Source of the DNA: Salinisphaeraceae bacterium
Lineage (GTDB): Bacteria > Pseudomonadota > Gammaproteobacteria > Nevskiales > Salinisphaeraceae
Reading direction: 5' to 3'
Assembly: GCA_002683405.1 (NCBI GenBank)
Contig: NYTH01000033.1
Span: 141,008-205,007, forward strand
DNA length: 64,000 nt
In this document: positions 16,149-25,888 of the stretch, piece after piece
How positions within the stretch are numbered: the stretch's first letter is position 1
Layout: every line of letters begins with the position of its first letter
Made by a program: the position numbers and the translations under genes
The notes under the pieces: model-generated
Database searches by the model: none
What the model saw: only the letters and a program-made list of their open reading frames with translations
Told to the model about the DNA's origin: nothing

Positions 16149-18279
16149 GCGCCTCTCTCATGGCGTCGGCCTCATCGATCTGCAGCGGCACCGCCCACCG
16201 GGTAACCAGCGTCTGCGGCTCACGCGACCACTGAATATCGCCCCCGAGCTGATCGGCGCGATAGCGCAGATTGTGCAGACCTATATTGGCGCGCCACTCG
16301 GCCGGCTCGGGGCCCTCGTAAGCATGCTCGACTCTACAGGCCAGATGCGTCTGCGAAACCTGGATGGTCACGCTGATCCAGGACGGCGCGGCATGCTTGA
16401 GCGCGTTGGTCAGCACCTCGCGGAAAAGCCGGGTCAGCGCCAGTATTTCGCCCCCGGCCCTGGCCTGCGGCGGCGGCTCGCCATAGACCACCCATTCGAT
16501 AACGGCGTCCGCCATTTCGCAGCGATCCACGGCTTCGGCCCGCCATTCACCCAGCAGATCGGCTAATGAGAGAGCGCCTGCCCGCATGCTGTAGATGACC
16601 GAACGCAGCTCGCCCAGCGCCTGGCGAACCTGTTCCGCGTCCTCACCCTGCAGGCGATAACTCAGCGTGAGCAGACGCGCGCCGACATCATCGTGCAGAT
16701 CGCGCGCGACGCGTTCGCGCTCTTCGCCCACACCCTCGATCAGCCGCTCGCGATAGCCAAGGGCGGCGGCAAAGACATCCCGCAGGTCTGCAAGCAGCCA
16801 CAGATCGTCGCGGCGGAAAAGGCGCGCTCCCCGGTCGCACAAATTCAGCTCCAGGGCCGGGCGTTCAACATCGGCGGCAATCTGCATGCGCAGTCCGTCA
16901 TCCACGATGGCGTCCGTGATGCCCTGCGGCCCCGACCGGATATCGCCCGGCGAAAAAGCTTGTTGCAGCAGCCGGGACCATGCCTGATCCGCCGGCTCGT
17001 CCGGACGAGACAGGATGCTGGTCACCATTCGAACCAGGGCGGGCCGCCGGCGATTCGAGCGTAGCCCCTTCTCCCATGCCCACTGCCGGAACGGAAAATA
17101 CAGCCAGCCGACTACCGCCAGCGAGACCCCCAACGCCAGTGCCGTGCCCAGATCGAGCAGCCAGACCAGGGTGACATCCACCAGGCAGATTGCCAGCCCC
17201 GAACCGGCGATTGTCAGAATCCGGGACCAATGCTGCTCGAGCCGGAACAAGCCGTAGCGGGATATCCCGATCGCCAGACTCAGATGAATGATCAGCAGCA
17301 GCGCGAACGCAGGGCCCTGCACGGCGCCCACATCCAGGCCGAACAACACCGGAATGAAGACCAGCGCGACGAACAGGCTGCTGCCAAAGAACCAGGAGAA
17401 AAGGAACCAGCGCAGAGCGGCCCGACCCACCGGATCAAGCCGGGCCCGGCGCCACTGCAAGATCGCCAGCGCGATGGCCAGCACAAAACCGGCCAACACC
17501 GGCACTCGTACCCCCACATCGAAGCTGGGCACCCAGCGCAACGCCAGCAGCGCGGCGACAGTTACGTATACGCCGACCAGAATCCGGCCAATCGGCCAAT
17601 CGGCCAATCGCGCAGGGTAGTAAGCCAGCGTGGCCGTAAAGCCAGCGGTAAAAAGTAGGGTTCCGGTCGAATTAACCGCGTGAATGACGTTGAACAGCGT
17701 GCCCGGCAACGCGAGTTCTCGAGTCGAGTAAATAGCCGCAGCCGAAGCCGATAACCACAGCCCGATGCCCGTCAGCGCGTAATAGCTGGCGGCCATTTCT
17801 GTCTGCCGGAACGCCCAGACCGCGACACCGATGATCAAGCCCAGACCGCCACAGGCCAACTGCAGCCAGAAACTCCAGTGGATATCGCCCAGTGGCCTCC
17901 GGTTATTGACTACCGCATCGACCGACTCACCAGAGATCAGCCTCAGGCCCAGCGTCGAATCGGCGAGCGCGTCGTACAGGCGCGTCTGTCGCTGCAGGAA
18001 CCGATCGAATTCCCGCATGCGGTTATGGGCGATATCCGGCTCGGGCGCAATGTCACCCGGCGTAACGGTAATTTGGCCTCCGGGTCCCACAAGCGCAAGA
18101 ACTGGAACCCGCTCACCGCCAACAAGACGATATTCAAGAGTCTGGCTCGAAGGATCGGACACGAAGCCGACCGAGCGCTGCCCCGTCGCCAGCAGCACGG
18201 CCAGAACAACAGTGGCGACGGCCACAAGCGCGGCGCCCGAAACCAGGGGTTCGGGCGCAACCCTTCGCAGTAGCTTCAT
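16141..18279 (-). CDS. Membrane sensor histidine kinase (HisKA_3 type)
   Basis: 712 residues, first gene of the operon. One N-terminal helix (about 15-33), an extracytoplasmic domain to about 145, then a block of membrane helices and a cytoplasmic kinase. The dimerisation box ERERVARDLHDDVGARLLTL has the phosphate-accepting His-529. The ATPase domain shows REVLTNALKHAAPSW and NIGLHNLRYRADQLGG, though the DxGxG box is eroded (VEHAYEGPEP). It resembles NarL-family kinases that phosphorylate LuxR-type regulators, and the regulator is encoded two genes downstream. The signal is unknown. Confidence 0.9.
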   Translation of the reverse strand: MKLLRRVAPEPLVSGAALVAVATVVLAVLLATGQRSVGFVSDPSSQTLEYRLVGGERVPVLALVGPGGQITVTPGDIAPEPDIAHNRMREFDRFLQRQTRLYDALADSTLGLRLISGESVDAVVNNRRPLGDIHWSFWLQLACGGLGLIIGVAVWAFRQTEMAASYYALTGIGLWLSASAAAIYSTRELALPGTLFNVIHAVNSTGTLLFTAGFTATLAYYPARLADWPIGRILVGVYVTVAALLALRWVPSFDVGVRVPVLAGFVLAIALAILQWRRARLDPVGRAALRWFLFSWFFGSSLFVALVFIPVLFGLDVGAVQGPAFALLLIIHLSLAIGISRYGLFRLEQHWSRILTIAGSGLAICLVDVTLVWLLDLGTALALGVSLAVVGWLYFPFRQWAWEKGLRSNRRRPALVRMVTSILSRPDEPADQAWSRLLQQAFSPGDIRSGPQGITDAIVDDGLRMQIAADVERPALELNLCDRGARLFRRDDLWLLADLRDVFAAALGYRERLIEGVGEERERVARDLHDDVGARLLTLSYRLQGEDAEQVRQALGELRSVIYSMRAGALSLADLLGEWRAEAVDRCEMADAVIEWVVYGEPPPQARAGGEILALTRLFREVLTNALKHAAPSWISVTIQVSQTHLACRVEHAYEGPEPAEWRANIGLHNLRYRADQLGGDIQWSREPQTLVTRWAVPLQIDEADAMREAHA

Positions 18280-18512
18280 TGATCCGCCCCCCCCTCCCGC
18301 CTTTGTCTCTCTGACCGCCCCGGCTGAGCGCCCGGCATGAAATTAGCAGATCGGCCGCCGTTTTGGCGCATATCACTTGATGAAACCGGGCTCAGAGCTT
18401 GTGTGGATGAGCCGGCTAACGGCACCCCCCATTTATGGGTAATCGGTGTACACACCAGTTGACTAGCATTCTGGTCGAACTCACCCACGGAACTATCTTC
18501 CAGAGGCTCAAC

Positions 18513-19937
18513 ATGAAAAGTATCCTCAGGGCGGCCTCCGCCGCGACCTTCTCGATTACCCTCGCAGCCTGTGGTGGTAGCGGCGGTGGCAGCTCTCCGA
18601 ACGGCGCATCCAATGACGCCAGCAGTAGCCTTTCACTAGGCGTTTTCAATAACGCAGCGGTGAATTTTTATCGCCCGGACGGGACCACGCTCATTGACTC
18701 CGCCGAAACAGACGGCAGCGGGGCGCCGGTGACCGTGTCGGTAGGCGGATATAGCGGCCCGGTTCTCATCCAGGTGGTGGGCGATGCGGACGCGCAATAC
18801 TTCGACGAATTGAGCGGACAGTTCGAAGATTTCCCGGACGGAGACGACATGTGGGGTTTTGGCGACACCACCGGCACGGTCGCCGTGACGCCGCTCACCG
18901 ATATCGCCTATCGCGCCGCTGTGAGAAACAACCTGCTTCCCATCTCTGCTAGCGAGATCGATGAGCTTTACGCGGTCGTGGAGTCGGCTCTGCTGGGCAA
19001 TATCGGCATCGATACCATCCCGGTAATCGCCGATGAGCCCAACAGCATGGATTTCACCGCTGACGACGCGGGTCGTTACGCCCTGGTACTGGCAGCGCTC
19101 GCCTACATGGGCAGCGACGGGCAGAACGATCCTGTCGACGGTACCGGCCCCGCACTGGCGGTTCTACGCGCACTCATCATCGATCTGAAAGATGGCAGCA
19201 TCGACAACGTCGATGCAAGCACGCCGCCTGAAGTTGTGCCGCCGGCCTACAGCAGCTTTGCAAGTGAATTCACTAGCGCAATCAATGCAGCCGCATCGGA
19301 CTACGCAACCGGTCCTTTGATGAATGAGCTCGGCAACGATCCCGCTTACGAAACACCATCCATAGACTTGAGCGCCCTGGACGATGTGGAAAATGATGGC
19401 GGCAACGGCGGCAACGGCGGCAACGGCGGCAACGGCGGCAACGGCGGCAACGGCGGCAACAATTGCGGCAGTGCGCAGACTGTTGAAACAGGCGGATGCA
19501 ACGACCTGGGCCCCGGCAATGGCGTGACCGGCACGCTGAACATCAATGGCCAGCAGACCTACACCGGCACTGTCACAGCGGCGGAGACGGTAGGCGGGCT
19601 CATCAGCATCATGGCCTTTCCCAACGGCTCACCCCCCAACAGTTGGAACGTGACAGTCCGGAATCAGACCGGCGTTCAGGTGTGCAATCAGGATGACGGT
19701 CCGCTGATTCAGTTCTCGACGGTCGACATCAGCACCTTCCAGAGCAACAGCTTCACGACCGCCAACGGAAACGCGGGTGATTGCCAGATCGAGATCACCC
19801 AAACGGCTTCGCCCGACGGGAATTCCACGATTGAAGGCGTGTTTACCGCCACACTGCGGCCGGGCGACTCCAACGCTGACATGACCATACGCAACGTAAC
19901 CCGCGGCGCCTTCAGGGCCGACGTTATTTCCGACTAG
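18513..19937 (+). CDS. Large secreted lipoprotein with Gly-Gly-Asn linker
   Basis: 474 residues. Signal peptide with lipobox LAAC (FSITLAACGGSGGGSS), so a lipid-anchored envelope protein. Residues about 20-290 are one Asp/Ala-rich domain with VGGYSGPVLIQVVGD, reminiscent of modules in other marine gammaproteobacterial lipoproteins but not identified. A perfect Gly-Gly-Asn repeat follows, then a Cys-containing C-terminal domain (ETGGCNDLGPGNGVTGTLNI...) that looks like a beta-sandwich of the pre-peptidase type. I do not recognise a function. The start at 18513 has GAGG upstream; the longer open frame ahead is non-coding. Confidence 0.75.
   Translation: MKSILRAASAATFSITLAACGGSGGGSSPNGASNDASSSLSLGVFNNAAVNFYRPDGTTLIDSAETDGSGAPVTVSVGGYSGPVLIQVVGDADAQYFDELSGQFEDFPDGDDMWGFGDTTGTVAVTPLTDIAYRAAVRNNLLPISASEIDELYAVVESALLGNIGIDTIPVIADEPNSMDFTADDAGRYALVLAALAYMGSDGQNDPVDGTGPALAVLRALIIDLKDGSIDNVDASTPPEVVPPAYSSFASEFTSAINAAASDYATGPLMNELGNDPAYETPSIDLSALDDVENDGGNGGNGGNGGNGGNGGNGGNNCGSAQTVETGGCNDLGPGNGVTGTLNINGQQTYTGTVTAAETVGGLISIMAFPNGSPPNSWNVTVRNQTGVQVCNQDDGPLIQFSTVDISTFQSNSFTTANGNAGDCQIEITQTASPDGNSTIEGVFTATLRPGDSNADMTIRNVTRGAFRADVISD
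19399..19461 (+). repeat. Tandem 9-base coding repeat (Gly-Gly-Asn)
   Basis: The unit GGCGGCAAC occurs about seven times head to tail inside the lipoprotein gene, giving a flexible linker. The units are nearly identical at DNA level and keep frame, so slippage would change linker length without breaking the gene. Confidence 0.9.
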
Positions 19938-19961
19938 ACAGCCGGCTTCGGCGGCATTCGA

Positions 19962-19986
19962 AAGGGGCGCTCCGGCGCCCCTTTTG
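19962..19986 (+). terminator. Rho-independent terminator after the lipoprotein
   Basis: Stem GGGGCGC / GCGCCCC with a TCCG loop followed by four T, about 25 bases past the stop codon. Confidence 0.85.
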
Positions 19987-20059
19987 TCGTTACTCTGCCG
20001 CCCGCGTGCGGTTGCGCGGGACGCGGGCGAGGTCAACCCGAGCCCTGTAGAATGCAGGC

Positions 20060-20833
20060 ATGTTCACGGGATTGATGATTGGCGCTGCCATCGGCTACAT
20101 GCTGGGCCGCACGCCCGGCCTGCTGCTGGGCGCGGCGCTGGGGTTCTGGCTGGGCCGTTACCAGCAGGTCGCGCTGAAGCGCTCCGGCTCGGTAAGTCGG
20201 GCGCAGCAGCAGTTTCTGGATTCCACCTTTGCCGTCATGGGCGCCATCTGCAAGGCGGACGGCAAGGTTTCCCGCGAGGAAATTCAGGCTGCCGAGCAGA
20301 TGTTCACGCGGCTTCGCCTGAACGCCCGTCAGAAGGAGGCCGCAAAGGAGGCTTTCCGGCGGGGCAAGGACAACGATTTCAACCTGGACGCCGAGATCGC
20401 GAAAATCCTGCAGATTTCGCGCGGCCAGCCGGCCCTCACGCAGATGTTCCTGCAGGTCCAGCTCTCGGCCGCCGCGGCGGACGACACCCTGCACCCGGCC
20501 GAGCGGGAAATGCTGCTGCGCGTGGCCAAGGGCCTGCGGCTGTCGCAGGCCGACATGGCCCGTATCGAAGCGTTGCTGCGCGGCCGGCCTACAGACGGCG
20601 CGAGCCGGCCTTCGCAGCAGTCGCTGGACGACGCCTATTCGGTGCTGGGGCTGGCCTCCTCGGCCAGCGAATCCGAAATCAAGAAGGCATACCGCCGGCT
20701 GATGAGCCAGAACCATCCCGACAAGCTGGCCGCGAGGGGGCTGCCCGAAAGCATGCGCGACATGGCCGAGGAAAAGACCCGCGAGATCGGCCGAGCCTAC
20801 GAACAGATCATGCGGGCCCGGCAGACGAGCTGA
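20060..20833 (+). CDS. djlA: Co-chaperone DjlA
   Basis: 257 residues. N-terminal membrane segment with Gly spacing (IGAAIGYMLGRTPGLLLGAA), central TerB-like helical domain (about 50-165, with FAVMGAICKADGKVSREE), and a C-terminal J domain beginning YSVLGLASSASESEIKKAYR with the HPD tripeptide in MSQNHPDKLAARGLP. This order is specific to DjlA, an inner-membrane DnaJ partner that stimulates DnaK and is linked to envelope stress and capsule control. All expected parts are intact. Confidence 0.93.
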   Translation: MFTGLMIGAAIGYMLGRTPGLLLGAALGFWLGRYQQVALKRSGSVSRAQQQFLDSTFAVMGAICKADGKVSREEIQAAEQMFTRLRLNARQKEAAKEAFRRGKDNDFNLDAEIAKILQISRGQPALTQMFLQVQLSAAAADDTLHPAEREMLLRVAKGLRLSQADMARIEALLRGRPTDGASRPSQQSLDDAYSVLGLASSASESEIKKAYRRLMSQNHPDKLAARGLPESMRDMAEEKTREIGRAYEQIMRARQTS

Positions 20834-20834
20834 A

Positions 20835-21221
20835 TCAGGCGTTCGGCCCGCTGCGCAACACGGACGCCACCAGACACAGCCAGCCGACCATCAGCAGCAG
20901 CCCACCGATCGGCGTGACCGGGCCGAGCAGTCGGGGTCCGCCCAGCGCCAGGCCGTAAAGACTGCCGGAAAACAGCAGTACGCCCACCACAAAGCAGCCC
21001 GCCGCCCAGTGACCCAGCGTGGCCGACAGCTGCCCGGTATTAAGCAGCAGGCCCGTCAGCAGTACCGCGAAGGCGTGGTAGAACTGATACTCCACCCCCG
21101 TCTGCCAGGCGCGCAGCATGTCCTCGGTCAGCCGCGCACGCAGGCCGTGCGCGCCGAACGCCCCGAGCATCACGGCGACAAGGCCGTAAATCGCGCCGGT
21201 ACAGAGCCAGATTCTGATCAT
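20835..21221 (-). CDS. DUF423 membrane protein
   Basis: 128 residues, four hydrophobic helices. MLGAFGAHGLRARL near residue 15 and VEYQFYHAFAVLLTG are the DUF423 (YgdD-like) signatures. I start at the internal ATG (21221), which gives the usual N-terminus MIRIWLCTGAIYGLVAVML; codons upstream look extraneous. Convergent with djlA, stops one base apart. Function unknown. Confidence 0.85.
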   Translation of the reverse strand: MIRIWLCTGAIYGLVAVMLGAFGAHGLRARLTEDMLRAWQTGVEYQFYHAFAVLLTGLLLNTGQLSATLGHWAAGCFVVGVLLFSGSLYGLALGGPRLLGPVTPIGGLLLMVGWLCLVASVLRSGPNA

Positions 21222-21296
21222 GATCGGTTTTCCGAATTTGCCGTGGTCTACACAAGTCACCGGCTCAACGCCGTATTGCCCGACGCCGGGCGCGCT

Positions 21297-22097
21297 TCAG
21301 GGCAGCAGAATCTCCCCCGTCAGATAGAGCCGCGCCTGGCCGCCCACCTGCACCCGGTCACCCAGCAGCCGACAGCGTAAATCGCCGCCGCGCGCCGAAC
21401 ACTGTCGTGCCGCAAGCTCGCTCTTGCCCAGACGCTCCGCCCAGTAGGGCGTAAGCATGCAGTGCGCTGACCCCGTCACCGGATCCTCATCCACCCCGAA
21501 GTTGGGGGCAAAGTAGCGGGAGACAAAATCGACGCCGGGATCGTCCGCCGGCGCGGTGACGATGAATCCGCGATCAGGGTGCGCGGCCAGCGCGCGCAGG
21601 TCGGGCGTCAGGCCGCGCAGCGCCGCTTCATCCTCGACGCGCAGTAGCCAGTTGGGACCGCGTCGGCAATCCAGAATGACGGCGCCAAGCGCGCCGGCAA
21701 CGTCAGCCGGACATTCGGCCGGCTCGATGGCCTGCACCGGCAAATCCAGCCAGAGCGTGTCGCCCTGGCGCGAAACGCGCAGTACACCGCTTTCACGGGT
21801 CGAGAACTGCAGTTCCTCGGCGGTTTCACCCAGACAGTTCCACAGTACGAAAGCAGTCGCGAGGGTCGCGTGACCGCAGAGCCTGACTTCGTGCGTTGGC
21901 GTGAACCAGCGCAGCGCGTAGCCCGGCGCCTGCGGCCGGAAGAAGGCAGTCTCGGAAAGGTTGTTCTCCGCCGCAATCGACTGCAGCTGGCTGTCCGGCA
22001 GCCAGTCCCGCAGCGGACACACGGCGGCGGGGTTGCCGCGGAAGAGCACCCGGGTAAATGCATCCACCTTAAACAGGGAAATACTACCGTCTGTCAT
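21297..22097 (-). CDS. PhzF family isomerase
   Basis: 266 residues. PhzF-family landmarks are in place: LFKVDAFTRVLFRGNPAAVC at the N-terminus, NNLSETAFF with the catalytic Glu of this family, and EVRLCGHATLATAF. The C-terminal half repeats the fold with DEDPVTGSAHCML. PhzF itself isomerises an intermediate of phenazine synthesis, but most homologues sit outside phenazine operons and have unknown substrates; no phz genes are near. Upstream of DUF423 on the same strand. Confidence 0.88.
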   Translation of the reverse strand: MTDGSISLFKVDAFTRVLFRGNPAAVCPLRDWLPDSQLQSIAAENNLSETAFFRPQAPGYALRWFTPTHEVRLCGHATLATAFVLWNCLGETAEELQFSTRESGVLRVSRQGDTLWLDLPVQAIEPAECPADVAGALGAVILDCRRGPNWLLRVEDEAALRGLTPDLRALAAHPDRGFIVTAPADDPGVDFVSRYFAPNFGVDEDPVTGSAHCMLTPYWAERLGKSELAARQCSARGGDLRCRLLGDRVQVGGQARLYLTGEILLP

Positions 22098-22155
22098 GTG
22101 GCTGTAATAGGCTGTTTGCTAACGTTTTCGGTTGCCATCCTTGATACTCTCCGCC

Positions 22156-24249
22156 ATGACCTCTCATCAAGCCGACCAGGATAACGTCGCCGCCCCGGCG
22201 CTCGAGTCACCGTCGCTCTATATCAACCGGGAGCTGTCGCTGCTGGAGTTTAACGCGCGGGTTCTCGAGCAGGCCAAGGACGAGACCGTCCCGCTGCTGG
22301 AGCGGCTGAAGTTCCTCTGCATTTCGTCAACCAATCTCGACGAGTTCTTCGAGGTCCGCGTGGCCGGCGTCATGCACAAGGCCGAGATGACGACCTCCAC
22401 CTCGGACGCGGACAACATCTCACCCGTCGATCTGCTGCGCAGCATCAGCCGCCGCGCCCACACGCTGGTCGAAGAGCAATACCGCACGCTCAACGAAATC
22501 CTGATTCCCGAGCTTGAAAAGGAACAGATCCGGTTTCTGCGTCGCGCCGAGTGGGACGAACGCCAGCGGCAGTGGCTGGCCTATTATTTCGAGGAGGAGC
22601 TGCTGCCGGTGATCAGCCCGCTGGGGCTGGACCCGGCGCATCCCTTCCCGCGCATTCTCAACAAGAGCCTGAACTTCATCGTATCGCTGGAGGGCAAGGA
22701 CGCCTTCGGCCGCAATACCGGCTACGCCATCGTACAGGCCCCGCGGGCCCTGCCGCGGCTGATTCAGCTCCCGCCGGAGGAAACCGGCGGCGGCCCGAGC
22801 GACTTCGTGTTTCTGTCGTCGGTCATCCATGCCCACGTGGAGGACCTGTTCCCCAACATGCGCTCCACCGGCTGCTACCAGTTCCGCGTGACGCGCAATT
22901 CCGATCTGTTCTTCGACGAAGAAGAGGTGGACGATCTGCTGCGCGCTGTCGAGGGCGAACTGCCCGCCCGGCGCTACGGCGACACGGTGCGGCTGGAGGT
23001 CGCTCGTAACTGTCCCCGGCAGATGTCGGCCTATCTGCTTGATCGCTTCGTGCTCACCGCGGACGATCTGTACGAGGTGGACGGCCCGGTCAACGTGAAT
23101 CGTCTGATGGCCATTCTGGACATGGTGGACCGGCCGGACCTGAAATATCCGCCCTTCACGCCCCGACTGCCCGCCGCCCTGGCGCCGGGCGGCGACATGC
23201 TCGAGGAAATCCGCCGCGGCGACGTACTGCTGCATCACCCCTTCGACGCCTTCCTCCCCGTCATCGAATTCGTGCGCAAGGCCGGTAACGACCCGAGGGT
23301 CCTGGCCATCAAGCAGACGCTCTACCGCACCGGACCCGATTCCGCCGTGGTCGACGCGCTGGTGGACGCAGCCAATGCGGGCAAGGAAGTCACGGTGGTG
23401 GTGGAACTGCTGGCCCGCTTTGACGAGGCCGACAACATCAAGCTGGCCAACCGGCTGCAGGAGGCCGGCGCGCACGTGGTGTACGGCGTGGTGGGCTACA
23501 AGACACACGCGAAGATGACGCTGGTCGTGCGCCGCGAAAGCGACGGCCTGCGCCACTACGTGCATCTGGGCACCGGCAACTATCATCCCAAGACCGCCCG
23601 GCTGTATACGGATTACGGGCTGTTTTCCTGTGAAGAGTCGCTGGGCAACGACGTGCACGAAATGTTCCTGCAGCTCACCAGCCTCGGCCGCATCTCGGCG
23701 CTCGAGCGGCTGATCGACGCGCCATTTCATCTGCACCAGGCCATCATCGACAAGATCGACCGTGAAATCGAGCATGCGCGAGCGGGCCGCGGCGGGCGCA
23801 TCATCGCGAAAATGAACTCGCTGGTGGAGCCCGGCACCATCCGCCGGCTGTACGAGGCCTCGCAGGCCGGTGTGGATATCGACCTGATCGTGCGCGGCAT
23901 CTGCTGTCTGCGGCCGGGGGTCAAGGGCGTATCCGACAATATCCGGGTACGGTCCATCGTGGGCCGTTTTCTGGAACACACCCGCGTGTTCTGCTTCGGG
24001 AATGGCGGCGAACAGGAAATCTATCTGGCCAGCGCCGACTGGATGGACCGCAATTTCTTTCGCCGCGTGGAAGTGGCGTTCGACATGCAGGATGCGCGGA
24101 TCAAAACCCGGATCGCCGACGAACTTGAGCTGTACCTGCAGGACAATATTCAGGCCTGGCTGCTGAACTCGGAGGGTCGCTACCAGCGCGCCGCGCCGGC
24201 CGAGGGGGCACCACCGCTCGCCGCGCAGCGCCGTCTGATGGAGTTCTAG
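22156..24249 (+). CDS. ppk1: Polyphosphate kinase 1
   Basis: 697 residues. Opens with YINRELSLLEFNARVLEQA, the classic PPK1 N-domain start, and holds FLCISSTNLDEFFEVRVAG, YKTHAKMTLVVRRE (catalytic His) and HLGTGNYHPKTARLYTDYGL. It polymerises ATP gamma-phosphate into polyphosphate at the inner membrane, and the reaction is reversible. The ATG at 22156 is preferred to an upstream TTG. Convergent with the exopolyphosphatase gene; the two stop codons lie within one palindrome, so synthesis and breakdown enzymes are paired. Confidence 0.95.
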   Translation: MTSHQADQDNVAAPALESPSLYINRELSLLEFNARVLEQAKDETVPLLERLKFLCISSTNLDEFFEVRVAGVMHKAEMTTSTSDADNISPVDLLRSISRRAHTLVEEQYRTLNEILIPELEKEQIRFLRRAEWDERQRQWLAYYFEEELLPVISPLGLDPAHPFPRILNKSLNFIVSLEGKDAFGRNTGYAIVQAPRALPRLIQLPPEETGGGPSDFVFLSSVIHAHVEDLFPNMRSTGCYQFRVTRNSDLFFDEEEVDDLLRAVEGELPARRYGDTVRLEVARNCPRQMSAYLLDRFVLTADDLYEVDGPVNVNRLMAILDMVDRPDLKYPPFTPRLPAALAPGGDMLEEIRRGDVLLHHPFDAFLPVIEFVRKAGNDPRVLAIKQTLYRTGPDSAVVDALVDAANAGKEVTVVVELLARFDEADNIKLANRLQEAGAHVVYGVVGYKTHAKMTLVVRRESDGLRHYVHLGTGNYHPKTARLYTDYGLFSCEESLGNDVHEMFLQLTSLGRISALERLIDAPFHLHQAIIDKIDREIEHARAGRGGRIIAKMNSLVEPGTIRRLYEASQAGVDIDLIVRGICCLRPGVKGVSDNIRVRSIVGRFLEHTRVFCFGNGGEQEIYLASADWMDRNFFRRVEVAFDMQDARIKTRIADELELYLQDNIQAWLLNSEGRYQRAAPAEGAPPLAAQRRLMEF

Positions 24250-24267
24250 TGTAGTGCGTCACACTAG
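24246..24267. other. Palindrome spanning both stop codons of ppk1 and ppx
   Basis: CTAGTGT (24246-24252) and ACACTAG (24261-24267) form a seven-base-pair stem with an eight-base loop. It contains the TAG of each convergent gene. There is no T run, so it is not a classic terminator. Confidence 0.6.
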
Positions 24268-25784
24268 CTCTCCGCGCCGAGCTCGAGCGCGAAGTCGCCG
24301 CGTTCAAGCAGCTGCTGCTCGCGGTGCAGATCCTCGGCCGTCAGGGGGTGGGCGTCCAGCCATCGCTCATCCGGCTCCAGCCACAGATTCGAGGCCTCGG
24401 CATCCAGTCTGACGGGAGGCTGTGCTTCGGGGTCGCGGCCGCGGTGCAGCAATACCGCCAGCCGCAGCAGCACGGCCAGACGCTGCGCCTGCTGGCGCTG
24501 GGCGTCGGGCAGGTCACTCAGGACTTCCGGCCGGAACTTGCCGCGATGCAGCCGCACCAGCCCGGCCAGCACCGCCTGCTCGGTCCGCGAGAAACCCTGT
24601 AGATCGCAATTCCGCACGATGTATTCGCCGTGCTTGTGATAGCCCTTGTGCGAGATGGCCAGGCCAATCTCGTGCAGCAGCGCCGCCCAGTGCAGCAGCG
24701 CCTCGCCGTGCGCCGCCGGCTTGATCCAGGGGGTGACCTGCTCGAACAGCCGCTGGGCGGTATCGGACACACGGCGCGCATGCTCCACGTCGCAGCCATA
24801 ACGCTCCAGCGCCGCCATGACGCTCTGCTCACGCACATCCTCGTTGGCCATGCGCCCCAGCAGGTCGAGCAGCAGCCCCTCGCGAAGCGCCTTTTCCGAC
24901 ACCATCAGTTCCCTGATGCCGAGACTTTCGAACAGCGCCGTCAGGACTGCGGCGCCACCGGCGAATATGGGGCGGCGATCATCGCTCAGACCGCTGCTGC
25001 TGAAACGGTCGATGTGGCCCGCCTTGAGCAGCGCCTTGCCCAGCTTGCGGATGGCGTCGATGGTGATGCTGTCGCCGCACCAGCCGGCATCCGCACAGAC
25101 CTTCTGCACCGCCTTGATGCTGCCCGATGCGCCCACGGCGATATCCCAGCCGGCCTGGCGGAATTCGCGCCGGACCGGCTCGATGACCACCTGGGCATTG
25201 AGCACCGCCGCTTTCCAGGCTGATTTGCTGATCTTGCCGTCGGCAAAATAACGCTGACTGTGGACCACCGCGCCCAGCGACAGACTCTCTATGAAGTCGG
25301 GGCGGTCTTCCCGGCCGGCAATGATTTCCGTGGACGAACCACCGATATCAAGCACAAGCCTTCGCGGTGGATGCGCAGCCAGGTCCTGCACCACGCCCCG
25401 ATAGATCAGCCGGCCCTCTTCGGCCCCGTAAATCACGTCGATGGGGTGGCCCAATGCGGTTTCGGCCCGACCCAGGAAGTCTCCGATGCCTCGCGCCCGG
25501 CGCATGGTGTTGGTGCCCACCGCACGCACGCGCGAGGACGGCAGGTGTCGCAGACGCTGACCGAATCGTTCCAGGCACTCCAGGGCCCGCGCCTGGGCGT
25601 CATCGGCCAACCGGCGATTGTCGTCGAGACCGGCCGCCAGACGGACCGGCTCCTTCAGGCGATCGACAATCTGCAGCTCGGCACCGGCATTGCGGGCCAC
25701 GATCATGTGAAAGCTGTTCGAGCCGAGATCGACCGCGGCCACCATGTCGCTGGCGGCTTCGGAAGCAGGGGTGCGGGGAGTCAT
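24264..25784 (-). CDS. ppx: Exopolyphosphatase, Ppx/GppA family
   Basis: 506 residues. An N-terminal ASKHA ATPase-like fold begins MVAAVDLGSNSFHMIVARNA with the phosphate-1 loop; VLDIGGSSTEIIAGRE is the second nucleotide/phosphate loop. The C-terminal half is the HD-like helical domain (LLHWAALLHEIGLAISHKGYHKHGEY). This length and domain set mark Ppx rather than the shorter GppA-only forms, though guanosine pentaphosphatase activity cannot be excluded. It releases phosphate from polyphosphate ends. Faces ppk1. Confidence 0.92.
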   Translation of the reverse strand: MTPRTPASEAASDMVAAVDLGSNSFHMIVARNAGAELQIVDRLKEPVRLAAGLDDNRRLADDAQARALECLERFGQRLRHLPSSRVRAVGTNTMRRARGIGDFLGRAETALGHPIDVIYGAEEGRLIYRGVVQDLAAHPPRRLVLDIGGSSTEIIAGREDRPDFIESLSLGAVVHSQRYFADGKISKSAWKAAVLNAQVVIEPVRREFRQAGWDIAVGASGSIKAVQKVCADAGWCGDSITIDAIRKLGKALLKAGHIDRFSSSGLSDDRRPIFAGGAAVLTALFESLGIRELMVSEKALREGLLLDLLGRMANEDVREQSVMAALERYGCDVEHARRVSDTAQRLFEQVTPWIKPAAHGEALLHWAALLHEIGLAISHKGYHKHGEYIVRNCDLQGFSRTEQAVLAGLVRLHRGKFRPEVLSDLPDAQRQQAQRLAVLLRLAVLLHRGRDPEAQPPVRLDAEASNLWLEPDERWLDAHPLTAEDLHREQQLLERGDFALELGAES

Positions 25785-25888
25785 CAGACGAGGAAATCCG
25801 GGACGCGGCGGGAGCGGGAATGGCTGAACCGGATTCTACCCGCTACGCCGCGGGTGGAGTAAGCGCGCGTTTGGACTATAGTGCGCCG

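Noticed and set aside
21297..22097. Phenazine biosynthesis locus
   Set aside because: Only a PhzF-family protein is present; no phzA-E or phzG homologues are nearby, and most PhzF homologues are unrelated to phenazines.
22420..23979. 519-codon minus-strand frame opposite ppk1
   Set aside because: It is an antisense shadow: PPK1 motifs are intact on the plus strand and the mirror protein is His/Gln/Val-rich without recognisable domains.
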